NCBI GenBank assembly: GCA_029990175.1
Contig: JARKIP010000028.1
Location: forward strand, 11,410,501 to 11,474,500
Reading direction: 5' to 3'
Source of the DNA: Petunia secreta
Lineage: Eukaryota; Streptophyta; Magnoliopsida; Solanales; Solanaceae
DNA length: 64,000 nucleotides
In this document: one piece after another, positions 10,497 to 20,888 of the stretch
Numbering within the stretch: the first letter of the stretch is position 1
Layout: each line of letters starts with the position of its first letter
Program-made: the position numbers and the translations under genes
The notes under the pieces: model-generated
Told to the model about the DNA's origin: nothing
Database searches by the model: none
What the model saw: the letters and a program-made list of their open reading frames with translations, nothing else

Positions 10497-12550
10497 TCAT
10501 AATTCCACTTCAGAGGTTGCAGAGTCTGTGCATAGCAGAGAATCATATACTGTGGAATCGAGACGTTTAATCTTCTTCATAATCTCGCAGAACTTCTCAA
10601 CTCTAACAGGATCATTATTGTCCTCGAAGTATGCTAGAAACATCTTGATGGTTTCATCCACAGGGAACCAACAACGTTTCTTAGGATTTGACTTGGCAGC
10701 ACCCATTTCCAAATACTTCAGAGCCAAATCTATCTGAGAATTTTTTATATAGAAGTTTGTGAACGCATCAAAAGTCCTTAAACTGGGTTGAACCCCTTGT
10801 TCCGAAACTTTCTCATAAACCACATTTGCTTCTTCTATCATATTTCTCTTGAGATAGGACTCGATCATCACATTTGCAATTCTGATATCATAGAATTTAT
10901 GGCCTGATTCACATTCTCTGAAAAGCTTCTCAAGGTTTTCCAAATCCCCCAGCTTAGATAGAGTCAAAAGCATGATGAGATAGCTAACCAAACTGGGAGT
11001 TGGGAAAACCGACTTTAGTAATTCCCATGCACGATTGACACCCGCCAAATTAGATGTTTTCCGATACAGCGTGATTAGGTTGTGGAAAGCCTCACGGTCA
11101 CGCATAGCTTCCATTTTCTCCATCTTTTGAAGTACACCATTCGCCTTATCAAGGTACCCAGTATTGATATACATGTCAGCTAGGTTTGAATACGTGACCC
11201 AGTTCAACTTTACCTGATCCTTTTCCATCTTTTCAAGAACGCCCTCAACTGATACTATATCTTTTACTGAAACATAACTGTTCATCAACAGATTATAGGT
11301 ATACAAGTTAGCTGCAATATTTCTCTGCTCCATTTCTTGAACCAGTTGAGGGACTTTTCCAGGCTGACCGTTGCTTAAATAAAGAGATAGCACATTGTTA
11401 TAATTTAAGGTAGATGTAAAATTAAGCTCTTTCATCTTCTCAAAAAGCTTCAAACCCTTATCCAACATTTTCTTCCTGCAATATCCGCTGAGAAGTGCTC
11501 CATAGGTTTTACTTGTTTTTTCAGATTCTTCCAGGCTATCAAAATATTTTTGAGCTGAATCTGTGCCCTCTGTCTTGGCGAGAAGGTCTATCCTTATTGC
11601 CTGATCAGCATTGCTGATCCTCATGTTGCTGCTTTCCATCCATTCAGACAGCTGCATTAGAAGTGTAATAATATAACAATTTGCCCAAGATGGAACTAGC
11701 AGCTCATCTTATTTAAGGAGAAACAAAAGATTATCAACCTATTTACGATATTTAGACGATCGATGAAACAAGAACAGTTCGAATTGCAGCAGTCACTAGA
11801 ACATAGCAGACAAAGTCTCACAAGTAGGACTATGCTGACCCAAACAAAATCTTCTGCTCTGTTCTGCTGTAATTATAGACTACAGTACATCTATTTTGCG
11901 CAACATAGCATACTCCTTCATAATTAAAACTGGTGAAGATCGACACACCAAATGAAATCAGGGTAATAAACCAATAAAACCGTATGTCTGACTCCAGTCC
12001 AGACTCTGATACATTAACCATGTAGCTTACAACTATTGCAGTTCTTCTCATATGCTCATCGTAATATGTCATTTTTATTCATATCATTTGGCATAAATAA
12101 GGGAACTACGACACATCTAGGGAACCATTTCAGTGGTATTGCTAAACACTAGAAATGGGAAAATATTAAAAATGTAAACTTTATGAAGAAACAGAGAGTC
12201 CAATTAGCTAAAAGTGAACTAATAAACAGAAATTAAAATAGATAATAAAAAGAAAGAAATGATACCTGAAGGGCAAGATTATGTCTTTGGGTACTACGGA
12301 GATGATTAATCCAGTCAATAAGTTCTGATTTTCTAATAGGGTTACCTTGGTTATGCAATTTGGTTAGAGCTTCTTTGAAGTTTGTATTTAGTTCTGTTTT
12401 GTTAAAAAGGTGTGATAATCTCCGGCCATACCGGTTGTTTTGAGCGATGGCCGGTGTTGCTGCCGTAGCAGTCGCCATCTCCGCCGTTGAGAACCATCGG
12501 TGACACGTGGTTGATCGGAGAAGCTTTAAATAGGTACCTCTGCTTAACAT
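10497..12550 (-). CDS. P-class pentatricopeptide repeat protein, probably mitochondrial, two exons
   Basis: Exon 1 is 12550-12266 (95 codons) and exon 2 is 11651-10497 (384 codons plus stop), giving 479 residues. The 614-bp intron (12265-11652) opens CAG|GTATCA and closes TAATGCAG|C; both exons are in phase 0. The N-terminus is rich in R, S and T and lacks acids (MLSRGTYLKLLRSTTCHRWF then S-T-A), as in a mitochondrial presequence. Helical PPR units run at about residues 144-171, 177-207, 211-240, 247-274, 283-310, 318-344, 352-380 and 387-412; none carries an E, DYW or SMR domain. PPR proteins bind organellar RNA and act in its processing, stability or translation; the RNA target is unknown. 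The plan resembles the short P-type group of Arabidopsis At4g21705 and At1g60770, which I recall and have not searched. No lesion is visible. Confidence 0.9.
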
Positions 12551-12702
12551 TTTTCTTTTTTTGGGTGTTGTGTGAAGAAGAAGAGAGGGGGTTTAGTAGG
12601 GTTTTGCCAGAAAGAAATGCTAGTTTCGCAAAACAGCGTCGTTTGAGTAGCGCAGTAATGAAGTATGCAAATAGTTAATTTGTCAATCAGTAGGAACATT
12701 TA

Positions 12703-13135
12703 GGGGTCGTTTGGTTTGATGGACTAATTATACAGGGATTGTAATACAGGGACTAATAATACATGGATTAATATTACAGGAATTAATAATACGGGGATTA
12801 AATTTATCCAGTGTTTGGTTCATTGGAGATAAAAGTTATATCATTTAATATATTTGATTTATTTTTAAACTAAAAAGTAATGAATTTACAATTATATCCT
12901 TTGATGATTGACTTTTATTGGTTTCTAGGAAAATGGGAAGGATATTATTGTCATTTTGTTACTTTATCCATGTATAACTAATACATGCCACCTTGGTGGA
13001 GGGACAAAATTATACACCAATTGGTGTATTATTTAATGCATGTATTAGTTATACCTCTTTCAAAATACCAACCAAACAATGGATTAAATTTAATACATGG
13101 GTTAATATACCCAATGCAACAAACCAAACGTCTCC
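12703..13135. mobile_element. PIF/Harbinger (Tourist-like) MITE
   Basis: The left end GGGGTCGTTTGGTTTGATG and the inverted right end GGAGACGTTTGGTTTGTTG match at 16 of 19 positions. Both sides carry TTA (12700-12702 and 13136-13138), the target duplication typical of PIF/Harbinger. The interior is non-coding with repeated 'taatacatgg' phrases in both orientations. It lies just upstream of the PPR gene, about 150 bp from its ATG, and could affect that promoter. Confidence 0.75.
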
Positions 13136-13138
13136 TTA

Positions 13139-13621
13139 GTGCGAGGGATTGACATTATGTTTATTAAGTTTATAATCATAGATAAAATTTGAAATTATGT
13201 TTATTTAAAGTTTGGTTATAGATATTAGCTAATATCGGTAGGAGTTTTATATTTAAATAGTAGTAATATTAGTTATCTCACATAAGAGATGAGATTAACA
13301 ATCCCGATAACTTTCTTTGTTACCAAAAAACTCCTATATTCACGAATTCTTTTCAAGTTAATTTCATATCCAGATGTAACTTCCAAATACTCTTTCAATC
13401 TCAGTTTCGAATACTTCTTTTTTCAACTGTGACCAAATACTGTTTAGACGCTAATTTACATTGGTCACCCAGCGAGGACTGCGGTCTGCGGAAGACCAGA
13501 AACTAAATTTTGTTTACCTTCTCTTCTCATTGATGTTGGCTCAGAGCCTCAACCCCGCATGGAGATTTGCACAAACATCATGATTTTAGGTCGTTATTAT
13601 ATTTTGTTCCAATAATTACAA
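13139..13621. other. Intergenic DNA, no gene seen
   Basis: This is AT-rich with no recognisable gene, repeat ends or RNA. A short GC-richer patch at 13465-13575 has no clear identity. Confidence 0.4.
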
Positions 13622-13712
13622 TACAATACCCAGTAAAATTCAATAAGTGAGTTTGGGGAGAGTTAGGTATACACAAACATTACTCCTACCTTGAATGAGA
13701 AAAGGGCATCTT
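13622..13712 (-). mobile_element. Degenerate RTE/Au-type tail
   Basis: 'caatacccagtaaaattcaa', 'gagtttggggagagttaggt' and 'acattactcctacctt' follow the order of the RTE/Au 3' tail seen intact at 2724-2860, with many substitutions. It is an old remnant on the same strand as the other RTE pieces. Confidence 0.4.
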
Positions 13713-14229
13713 TAAGGCTACTCTAGATGCGAGCGCATGGCTAAGCGTAACAAAAATGCACCGGGCGACCTAATAGGCGTTAGTACTAAACAACGTAAGC
13801 CCCTTAATTTGATGCATACAATTAGGCGTGGGGCGAGTCTTGAAGTGTGAGTCCCAAAAAACACTAAAACTAATAAGGATTTTTCGATAAATCATTTATC
13901 AAATGCTTAATTGAAATGCCAGCTTGCTAATTAAATTATAAAAAAAAAAAATATATATATATATATATATAAACATTTTAATCTTTATTTCTTCTTAGAT
14001 CTACGTAATTCTTGACTCTTAGTTGTATGTAACCTTTGCAATTTCCATAATTTCTTTGTAATTTTATCATTTTTATATGATTTATATTTGTTAATAATTT
14101 AATTTAAAAATATTAAAATATAAAAGATCTTTGGGGATTATGTCCAGTGCCTCGAGCCTGACGTCGTGCCTCATATGAGGTAAAATGCCATGCCTTGCGC
14201 CCACATCTTTTAAAATAATAAAGTAAAGT
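13713..14229. other. Repeat-like intergenic DNA with an AT microsatellite
   Basis: Phrases such as 'taggcgtggggcgagtc' and 'cctcgagcctgacgtcgtgc' resemble a common plant dispersed repeat rich in GCG and CTC, but I could not bound it. An A-run followed by (TA)n lies at about 13940-13972. No gene is seen. Confidence 0.35.
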
Positions 14230-14254
14230 AGAAAAATACAAGAATATAATGGCT

Positions 14255-14306
<52 letters not shown>

Positions 14307-14358
14307 TTTGAAAATGTGTCTGGAAACGTAAAGGAAAGAAAAATACAAGAATATAATG
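14230..14358. repeat. Poly-A insertion flanked by 22-bp direct repeats
   Basis: 'agaaaaatacaagaatataatg' type sequence occurs twice, at 14230-14251 and 14337-14358, both 22 bp and identical. Between them lie GCTC, a run of 49 A (14256-14304) and about 32 bases of unique sequence. This looks like a target duplication around a retroposed piece, although the A-run is not next to the right-hand duplicate as it would be in a simple case. Confidence 0.6.
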
Positions 14359-14504
14359 TTAAGATGAAAATATCAAGGTACAAAAAGTAATAATATTAAA
14401 ATATTAAAGCTAACTAGATTAAATGAACAATAGTATCACTAAAAGCAAATAATAAAACCATAATATCAAGATACCAATAAAATTGATAAGGTTTACTAAA
14501 CTTA

Positions 14505-14965
14505 CACTAGATCCATGTTCACCTGCAAAAGTAGAGAAAATGCTCAATTCTCTTCTAAACTTCTATCATAATCCTCGACTTTCATGATATTTTATCTAAG
14601 GTAAAATCCTCTGTGATTTGAAGTTGTGTCAAGCCATGCCGAATCAGTTCAACCCAATTCTTCCTCAGTTTAACTTTATTGCTCCGTAGACGCAGCACAA
14701 CCTAGCTCTCGCATCTCCTTAGTGGGCATTTATGCTCCTCTTTTTTCACATACCCCTACCATCTCAGTATAGCTTCCCACATCTTGTCCCCGTATGACCT
14801 CGTTCTCACCTTGTCCCCGTATGACCTCGTTCATAATCTTATTTTTTCTGATATGCCCATACGTCCATCTAAACTTCCTTATTCCGGCTACTTGAATATT
14901 CTGAACTTGGATGATCTTGACAAGCCAACACTCAACCACATACTATATAGTTGGTCTAGCGACCA
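14505..14965 (-). pseudogene. RTE-type LINE reverse transcriptase, C-terminal remnant
   Basis: Read on the minus strand, the sequence follows the C-terminal part of RTE-type LINE proteins. V-E-C-W-L-V-K (near 14936) stands for the family's A-E-C-W-P-V-K, then R-W-T-Y-G-H-I-R-K-N-K-I, and near 14640-14590 W-V-E-L-I-R-H followed by L-Q-I-T-E-D-F-T-L-D. Stops and frame changes break it. An internal tandem duplication repeats 'cccgtatgacctcgttc' (14788-14804 and 14816-14832). This piece is longer and more decayed than the copy at 2724-3061. Confidence 0.7.
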
Positions 14966-15639
14966 CTATATAAAACTTTTATTTAAGTCTATAAAGCACT
15001 TTCTTTTATCACATATGACGTTATTATATTTGTACAATTTAAAAAAATCAATAAAAAATAAACTTGGTGCTACACAATTGGAGCATGGAGAAAAAAAAAT
15101 TATGCTTCTTCAAGTTTGGTGGGGTGGAACATAACTTAGTTACAATCTTCATTTTAGCTTTTTTCTTTTTTCGTCACAAATTTTATCAGATGAATAGCCT
15201 TGTTCACAAGTTTTCCCAAGCATAGGCATAACTATTGTAGTATATATTTTTGCTCACAAGTTTTGATGGATGAGAAAGACCCGACACTACCTCCATTTTA
15301 CTTATTTTATGAAATTGTTAGTACGTTTTGCTGGTTTGACAAAGGTTGCATGTGTTTTTGAACTAATGTGTTATGTTAGCTAAGAATCTTTTTCCACTCT
15401 CGAGTCTATAAATGTTGGACCAAAGAGTTCCAATCTATACAAGCTCTATTTATCTGTTTTTCTATAGATAAAGTTTGTATTAATTATGATGAATTGTTTA
15501 AATTGCTTTTCGAAACAGGTGAATTCATATATAAGAGTTAGTTATGAGTGTTGCTTCTTGATATTGAAATAAAATTTATCTCCGCAGCCTGTTTGTACCG
15601 GGCTAAATAAAAACTAGCTGCAAAACTCTTGGAAGACTA
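14966..15639. other. Intergenic DNA, no gene seen
   Basis: This is AT-rich. The open frame on the plus strand that overlaps 14784-15134 is mostly antisense to the LINE remnant and is not called. I see nothing else here. Confidence 0.4.
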
Positions 15640-15900
15640 ATCAAATTCGGACAAATCCCAGTATATTGAACAAAATTTCAAAATACCAGTATTTATACTA
15701 GGATCACTAAAATATGAATCCCAATATAAAATTATGTTATTTTGAATATTTTAGTTCAAAGTCTCAGTATTACTCAGTATAAAATACTGGGACTTTTTTA
15801 AATATAAAACTCTGATTTTTTCTGAAACTTTGAACAAAACTCCAGATTTTTTTATGTAGTGTAGTTCAAAGTCTCATATATTTGTACTGTGGCTAGTTTG
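15640..15900. repeat. Dispersed repeat, partner of 4280-4545
   Basis: 'ccagtatttatact', 'cagtataaaatactgggact' and 'tagttcaaagtctca' repeat the phrases of the block at 4280-4545 in the same general order. The downstream 'ttctcaataaaattgtgaaa' also matches sequence near 4595. Confidence 0.5.
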
Positions 15901-16005
15901 GATGTTGTTTAACTCCAAACATCAAGTATGCGGGGGATAATTTGGCTTTTTCTCAATAAAATTGTGAAATGGTGGATGAAACTCACTTAGGATTAGGGTT
16001 GGGCT

Positions 16006-16194
16006 TTCGGCACTTTGGTTCGATATTTTGAAACTTCGGTTCGGTATTTCGGTCTTCGGTTCGGTTTGAAGTGTAGAAAAGCCCGTAATTTTAATACTTC
16101 GGTTCGGTTCGATTTTTTTAGTTCGGTACTTCGGTTCGGTACATCGGTGTTTCAGTTTAAACCAAAGTTTATGGCCAAAAAAAAAAAAAAAAAA
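16006..16194. repeat. Degenerate TTCGG repeat ending in an A-run
   Basis: TTCGG or TTCGGT recurs at irregular short spacing over about 16006-16155. After 20 further bases an A18 run follows (16177-16194). The A-run suggests a retroposed or SINE-like origin, but there is no tRNA-like promoter I can identify and no clear target duplication. Confidence 0.5.
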
Positions 16195-17516
16195 CTCAAA
16201 CAAAAAAATTTATAGCCTATGACTAATTAAGATAATTTTGTCTCCTCGACCACGCCATAATTTGGTCCTCTCACTTTCTCATTCTTTCAATTTCTTTTAG
16301 CTTAAACAAAATTAGTACTAAAAGTATGACTAATTACAGGAAATGAAACTATTCGCTCCCTTCGTGCAGTCTGGTAATATCATGGCGGATGTACAATCAA
16401 TAAAAGTTGATACTGGAAAACTATAATTGTACATATAAGTCAATAGGAGTATTACTTGATAATTATAAAATCTTGAAAATTCTTAAACACTCTTAGCAAA
16501 ATTATTGGTTTCGTCACTTCGCACTAATGAGATTTTGTAACGTCTCAATTTAGATAATTGTGCTATGAATAATTTTTACACTGGGACATTTCATATACCA
16601 GACTAAGTATATTACAGCAGAAACGAAACTTGAGAATATAAATTATTTTAGGCGAATTCAACTTGTTAGACCACTAAGACCTTAATGTTGATCATGACAA
16701 TACCGGACATTTTGAAAGAAAAATAAGAAGGAAATTTTAAAGTGTATAGATATTTATTAGTGTTATTTGAATAAAATAGACACATTTATTGAAATTTATG
16801 GTTTATAGACCTTTACCCCTTGGTATTCCACTTTTATAGCCATTTTTAAAAGAGACTTTAACTAAATCTAGTCCACGTTTCTAGGCAATATTTTTTATAA
16901 ACATGCCTCTATTATAGGGAGATAGAGAGGCAGTTACCTTATTTATTAAATAAAGTATCTCTTAATTATTTTATTAATGGTATAAAATAAAGATCCTTAA
17001 TTGTAGCAATCAGAACCATAATTCTCAGATCCTCCTCTTTAAGTAAAACACCATTGCATATACTTCGTCCCCCTTACAGTCTCCTCATTTCTCCCTAAAA
17101 ATGCTAGCTTCATCCCCAACCCAATCAATCTCCACAATTTTTTTTTTTTTTTTTGGATTTAGTGAATATGCTATGGTATTCATCCCCACCCTAGTATTAT
17201 ACACGGTAAATACTAAGTATTGTATACGGTAAATACTAAGTATTATACACGGTAACTTCATGTTCTCTCTTTCCATTTTAGGATTCTAACTATCATTGTG
17301 CTGGGGAGAACTTTTCAATTTTCTAACCTTTCTTCTCCTCCTCTGGACCTCTGCTGATCTCTTCTAATTTCCTAACCTTTGTTTTATTACAAATGTATCT
17401 TTTGACATATACTTTACTGATACACGATGCATATTAATGATATATAATAGATATAGTGTTATCATTGTTAAATATGCATACTAGTTATATTTAGAATATT
17501 TTTAGAATACGTACTA
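16195..17516. other. Intergenic DNA left of the retroelement array
   Basis: No gene was found. A T16 run lies near 17139-17154 and a 23-bp minisatellite at 17195-17257. The bases just before the first LTR are TACTA (17512-17516), the candidate left target duplication of the Tat element; its partner lies outside the window. Confidence 0.5.
17195..17257. repeat. 23-bp minisatellite, 2.7 copies
   Basis: The unit 'tattatacacggtaaatact' plus 'aag' begins at 17195, 17218 and 17241. The middle copy has 'tattgtatacgg', and the last copy is cut after 'cggtaa'. Confidence 0.8.
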
Positions 17517-17574
17517 TGTTGAACCTTCCCAAAATGCACACAAGTATGCACCGGGATTTGTTTCAACAAAATGG

Positions 17575-17604
17575 GACTCCAAAGGGTTTCTTTGGAGTCG
17601 CCAC
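17575..17604 (-). other. Hairpin and primer-site-like motif inside the Tat LTR end
   Basis: GACTCCAAAG (17575-17584) and CTTTGGAGTC (17590-17599) form a perfect 10-bp stem around GGTTT. The overlapping 11-mer GGAGTCGCCAC (17594-17604) equals part of the element's tRNA-Arg primer site. It lies about 80 bases inside the LTR end. The same arrangement is present in LTR2 and LTR3. Confidence 0.75.
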
Positions 17605-20185
17605 CTAATTTAAGGATTATTAGGAACCTAAGTTAACTAAAGAGTGCGATTTTATTCTTTAATTAAATGAAATTAAATAAATAAAAAAAAATCAGAGATT
17701 CCGAGTAAGTGGTTCTATTAAATTCGAAAGAAGGTCCCTTGCGGGAGCACTTTCGAAAATCCGCTAAATGCGGTTAATCCGGCGGTTTTCACGAATTTGT
17801 TAAGGATAATAGAATTAATTTTAACTAAGGATAATGTAAATAAGATAAGGATTTAGATTACGCTGGTACTTAGATAAATAAATGATGAAATCTTAAGATT
17901 AAATAAATGGATGGATTACAACATGGTTGATTGATTAGTTAATTAAATAAATAAAGAATAAATAAATTAAATAAATAATGTAAATAAAATAAAATACTCT
18001 AAGCAACTAATTAGATAAATAATTGATGAATTGATCGCTTAAGTAAATGGATAAATAAATAAATAACTTAATTAAATAACTTAACATTTTATATCAATTT
18101 AATTAAATAAAGAATAAACTGATAATAATTAATTAATTAATTAAATAAATGAATAAATAAAGAAATAATTATTATTAAAGGAATAAATAAATGATTAACT
18201 GATTTAAACAAATAAATAAATGATTAATTAAATTAAATAAATAAATAAAATTAATTAAATAAATTAATAAATAAATATCGCATAATTAATCGGATTAAAG
18301 AATAAATGAATAGATGGATAATAACTATTTAATAGATGGATACGTAAATATAGATAATAGGTGAGATGTATAATTTAATTAAATTTTAATTTCTTTTGCA
18401 CTCGATAATTATTCTTAGATTACTATTAACTTAAACTAATAAGCGAGTCTCCAAAAACGGGATAAACAATTATATAATAATTCTAAACATGCAACAAGTT
18501 AACAATTCAATAAAGCGACTATCCTACCAAGTTTCTAACATGCAAATCCTAGTCCGGTTTCAGAGCTTCCTAAAACATGCTTTCTAAAGGGGACGGGAGA
18601 GAAGGAGTTTTAGAAAGTAGAACCCGGAATAGCGAACTCAATGCGAGCCCTGTATTTCACAAGGCTTTTCATTTATTCATTTCTTTTTGTTTTACATTTT
18701 CGGGGATATCAAGTCCCGAAAATGCGGAGCGGTTCAAGTAACTTCGAATGCACGTAGCCATCCCCGTTTGTGAGTTTTATTTCAAACTCGTTCCCAAGAG
18801 TGTTCATGAAAGGAAACAAGGAGAATAAAGATTAGTATGGATAAATAGGAAGCAAATGAGAAATGGAAAATGCATGCAAATTGCTTCAGGATGATTAAAC
18901 GCTAACAAAAATACACAATCTAGTCAGACATGCCATTTCTTCCTAGAAAACGAAGACATTGGACAAATTAATTAGGTATAAACTTGTTATCAATTTAATT
19001 TAAAGGTAGGAAATCTAACAAGTAAATGTCCTCAATCAAATTGCAATATACTGATTTTGACGAACTAAGACTAAACTTTGAAGATCAGACTAGCATTTAA
19101 ATTCCAAGTCATTCCCAATATCAACAGAACAAAGAAGCAAGGCAAAGGTCACAAAGGGGCTTTGAATGATGCTCTTAATCCGTTTTGGAGAAATAAAAAG
19201 TATGTATAAGATATGTTATATTTACAATCTCAGAAAGCAAATTTGGATAGTGAAACTATGTTATTTGCAAGGCTATTCCCTTGACTAGCAGTTTGGGCAA
19301 CTGGTCAACAACATGTAATGATTTATGGTGATCATCTAGCTTAACCCGGAGGTGTTTCAGCCTCATAAATACTCTAAAAAGTAGGAGAAACAGCGAACAA
19401 CATTTCATGACTGAATCAGAGCACAAATAAGCTAATTTCAATAGAATTAAAACTGCAGTCTCAACCTCATTTGACTAAAGATTAACTAATCGAAGGATCA
19501 ACTAATCAATATAGACCTAAATTATAACAGACACGGCACGTGTAATATCAATACTTTGATAAGAAATAAAATATGACTAACAAGTTAGACTAAAACTCAA
19601 GCTATCTGACGTGATTCATCTCAACAAAAGACACTCAAACAGGACAAACAAAGATAGAGCAAATCTGAGAAGAAAACTAATTTTAATGAACTGAAACTTA
19701 TTTAAAATAGGCAATTTGCAGCTGGAAACTGTATACACATTCTTGCATACAATCAACTTAGACAACTGATTCATTTTCAAGCCAAATAAGCTTACACAGC
19801 CGCGCTTTTAATTTCATACAAATGCATAAGAACACAAAGGTTGAAACTTTATCATATTCTCTGAACAACAATGCTATTTACATGGATGCAACTTATTATT
19901 TTTTATTATTCAAGACCTTAAGCATAATCTAGAAAACAGAAAAATCACATCCTTATATAAACGGAACCAAGTTCAAACAGAAATCGTGCCAAGAAGTCTA
20001 ATACATTGTAACTGAAAATATAAAGAGAGAGTATTACCTATTGGAAAGCAGGGAACAAGGGCGTCGATCCGAAGAGTGCGAGTCAACACAAGAGCGACTC
20101 GAGCGAGGTCGACGACTAGAAAGGAGAAATGACGACACAAAGCCGAAAGCGACGCTCGACTCGAAACCGAAACTAAAATGTTATG

Positions 20186-20194
20186 TATATATAT
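20186..20194 (-). promoter_or_regulatory. Candidate TATA box of the Tat LTR
   Basis: ATATATATA on the minus strand lies in the less AT-rich part of the LTR, about 680 bases from the LTR start on the element strand. The same site is at 42533-42541 in LTR2. No other evidence of a promoter is available, so this is tentative. Confidence 0.3.
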
Positions 20195-20871
20195 CCTTTT
20201 TTAAAACTGAGAAAGAAAATCTTGTATATAGAAATGCTGCCGTCTTTTTTATCTGTGTCAAGATCCCCACCCCTAAAAATGAAAGAATGAGAGATTTAAA
20301 TACCTCTAGGCTAGGGTTTCGGATCCCCTGGAATACCCCAAAGAATCCTTGCCTATTTTCGTGTATCCCTTGTAGAACAAGGGTGAATTTGGTCAAATCC
20401 CTTAGGGATTGTACCGAATTCATCCTTGTCATCAAGGATATTCCCGTTAAGATCATCCACGGCTCAGATTGAAACTCCATTTGAAATGAACGAATAGGAT
20501 TAGTCGAGTTCGTACTGGAGAGAGGGGAAAAGAGAGTGGTGGGAATCATGGACTACGATTTCTTGGACGGATTCGAAGTTGAAATCAATCGCGGGTCAGG
20601 AAAAAGAAAACGGGTTAACAGGTTTTGGGTCGCGGGTGAGGGATTGAGGAACAGATTAGGGATTTCTACGTTAAGTGTTTTGTTTTAAAAGGGGTTTGCA
20701 AGGGTGGGTCGGATATGAGGTTGTGTTTTGCAATTTTGGCCTTTTTTTCACAAAATTATCAATTTGACTATTTAAAAATTATAAAATTGCCCTTTTTTAG
20801 CACATCTTTTAATTAAATATACTTTATTATTTAATATTAACTTAAAATCGGGAAAAAATTGGGTGTCAACA

Positions 20872-20888
20872 GCTGCCCCTCTTTACCC
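20872..20888 (-). other. Polypurine tract of Tat unit 1
   Basis: On the element strand, GGGTAAAGAGGGGCAGC directly abuts the LTR start TGTTGACA. This is the plus-strand primer for reverse transcription. The same form, ending AGGGGCAGC, is usual in Tat elements. Confidence 0.85.

Larger units (their letters stand above)
17517..20871 (-). repeat. Tat 3' LTR of unit 1 (LTR1)
   Basis: This LTR is 3355 bp. On the element strand it begins TGTTGACACCC and ends GGTTCAACA, so TGTTGA and TCAACA are inverted termini. About 17630-18400 is low-complexity 'taaa/attaa' sequence. It differs from LTR2 at roughly a dozen bases and a few short indels by eye. Open frames inside it (for example 20041-20472) lack any motif. 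Confidence 0.92.

Noticed and set aside
14784..15134. A 116-codon plus-strand frame
   Set aside because: Its first half is antisense to a recognisable RTE LINE remnant.
20041..20549. Open frames of 143 and 122 codons on opposite strands inside the Tat LTR (also at 42388-42935)
   Set aside because: They overlap each other antisense, have no motif, lie within an LTR and are preserved only because the units are nearly identical.
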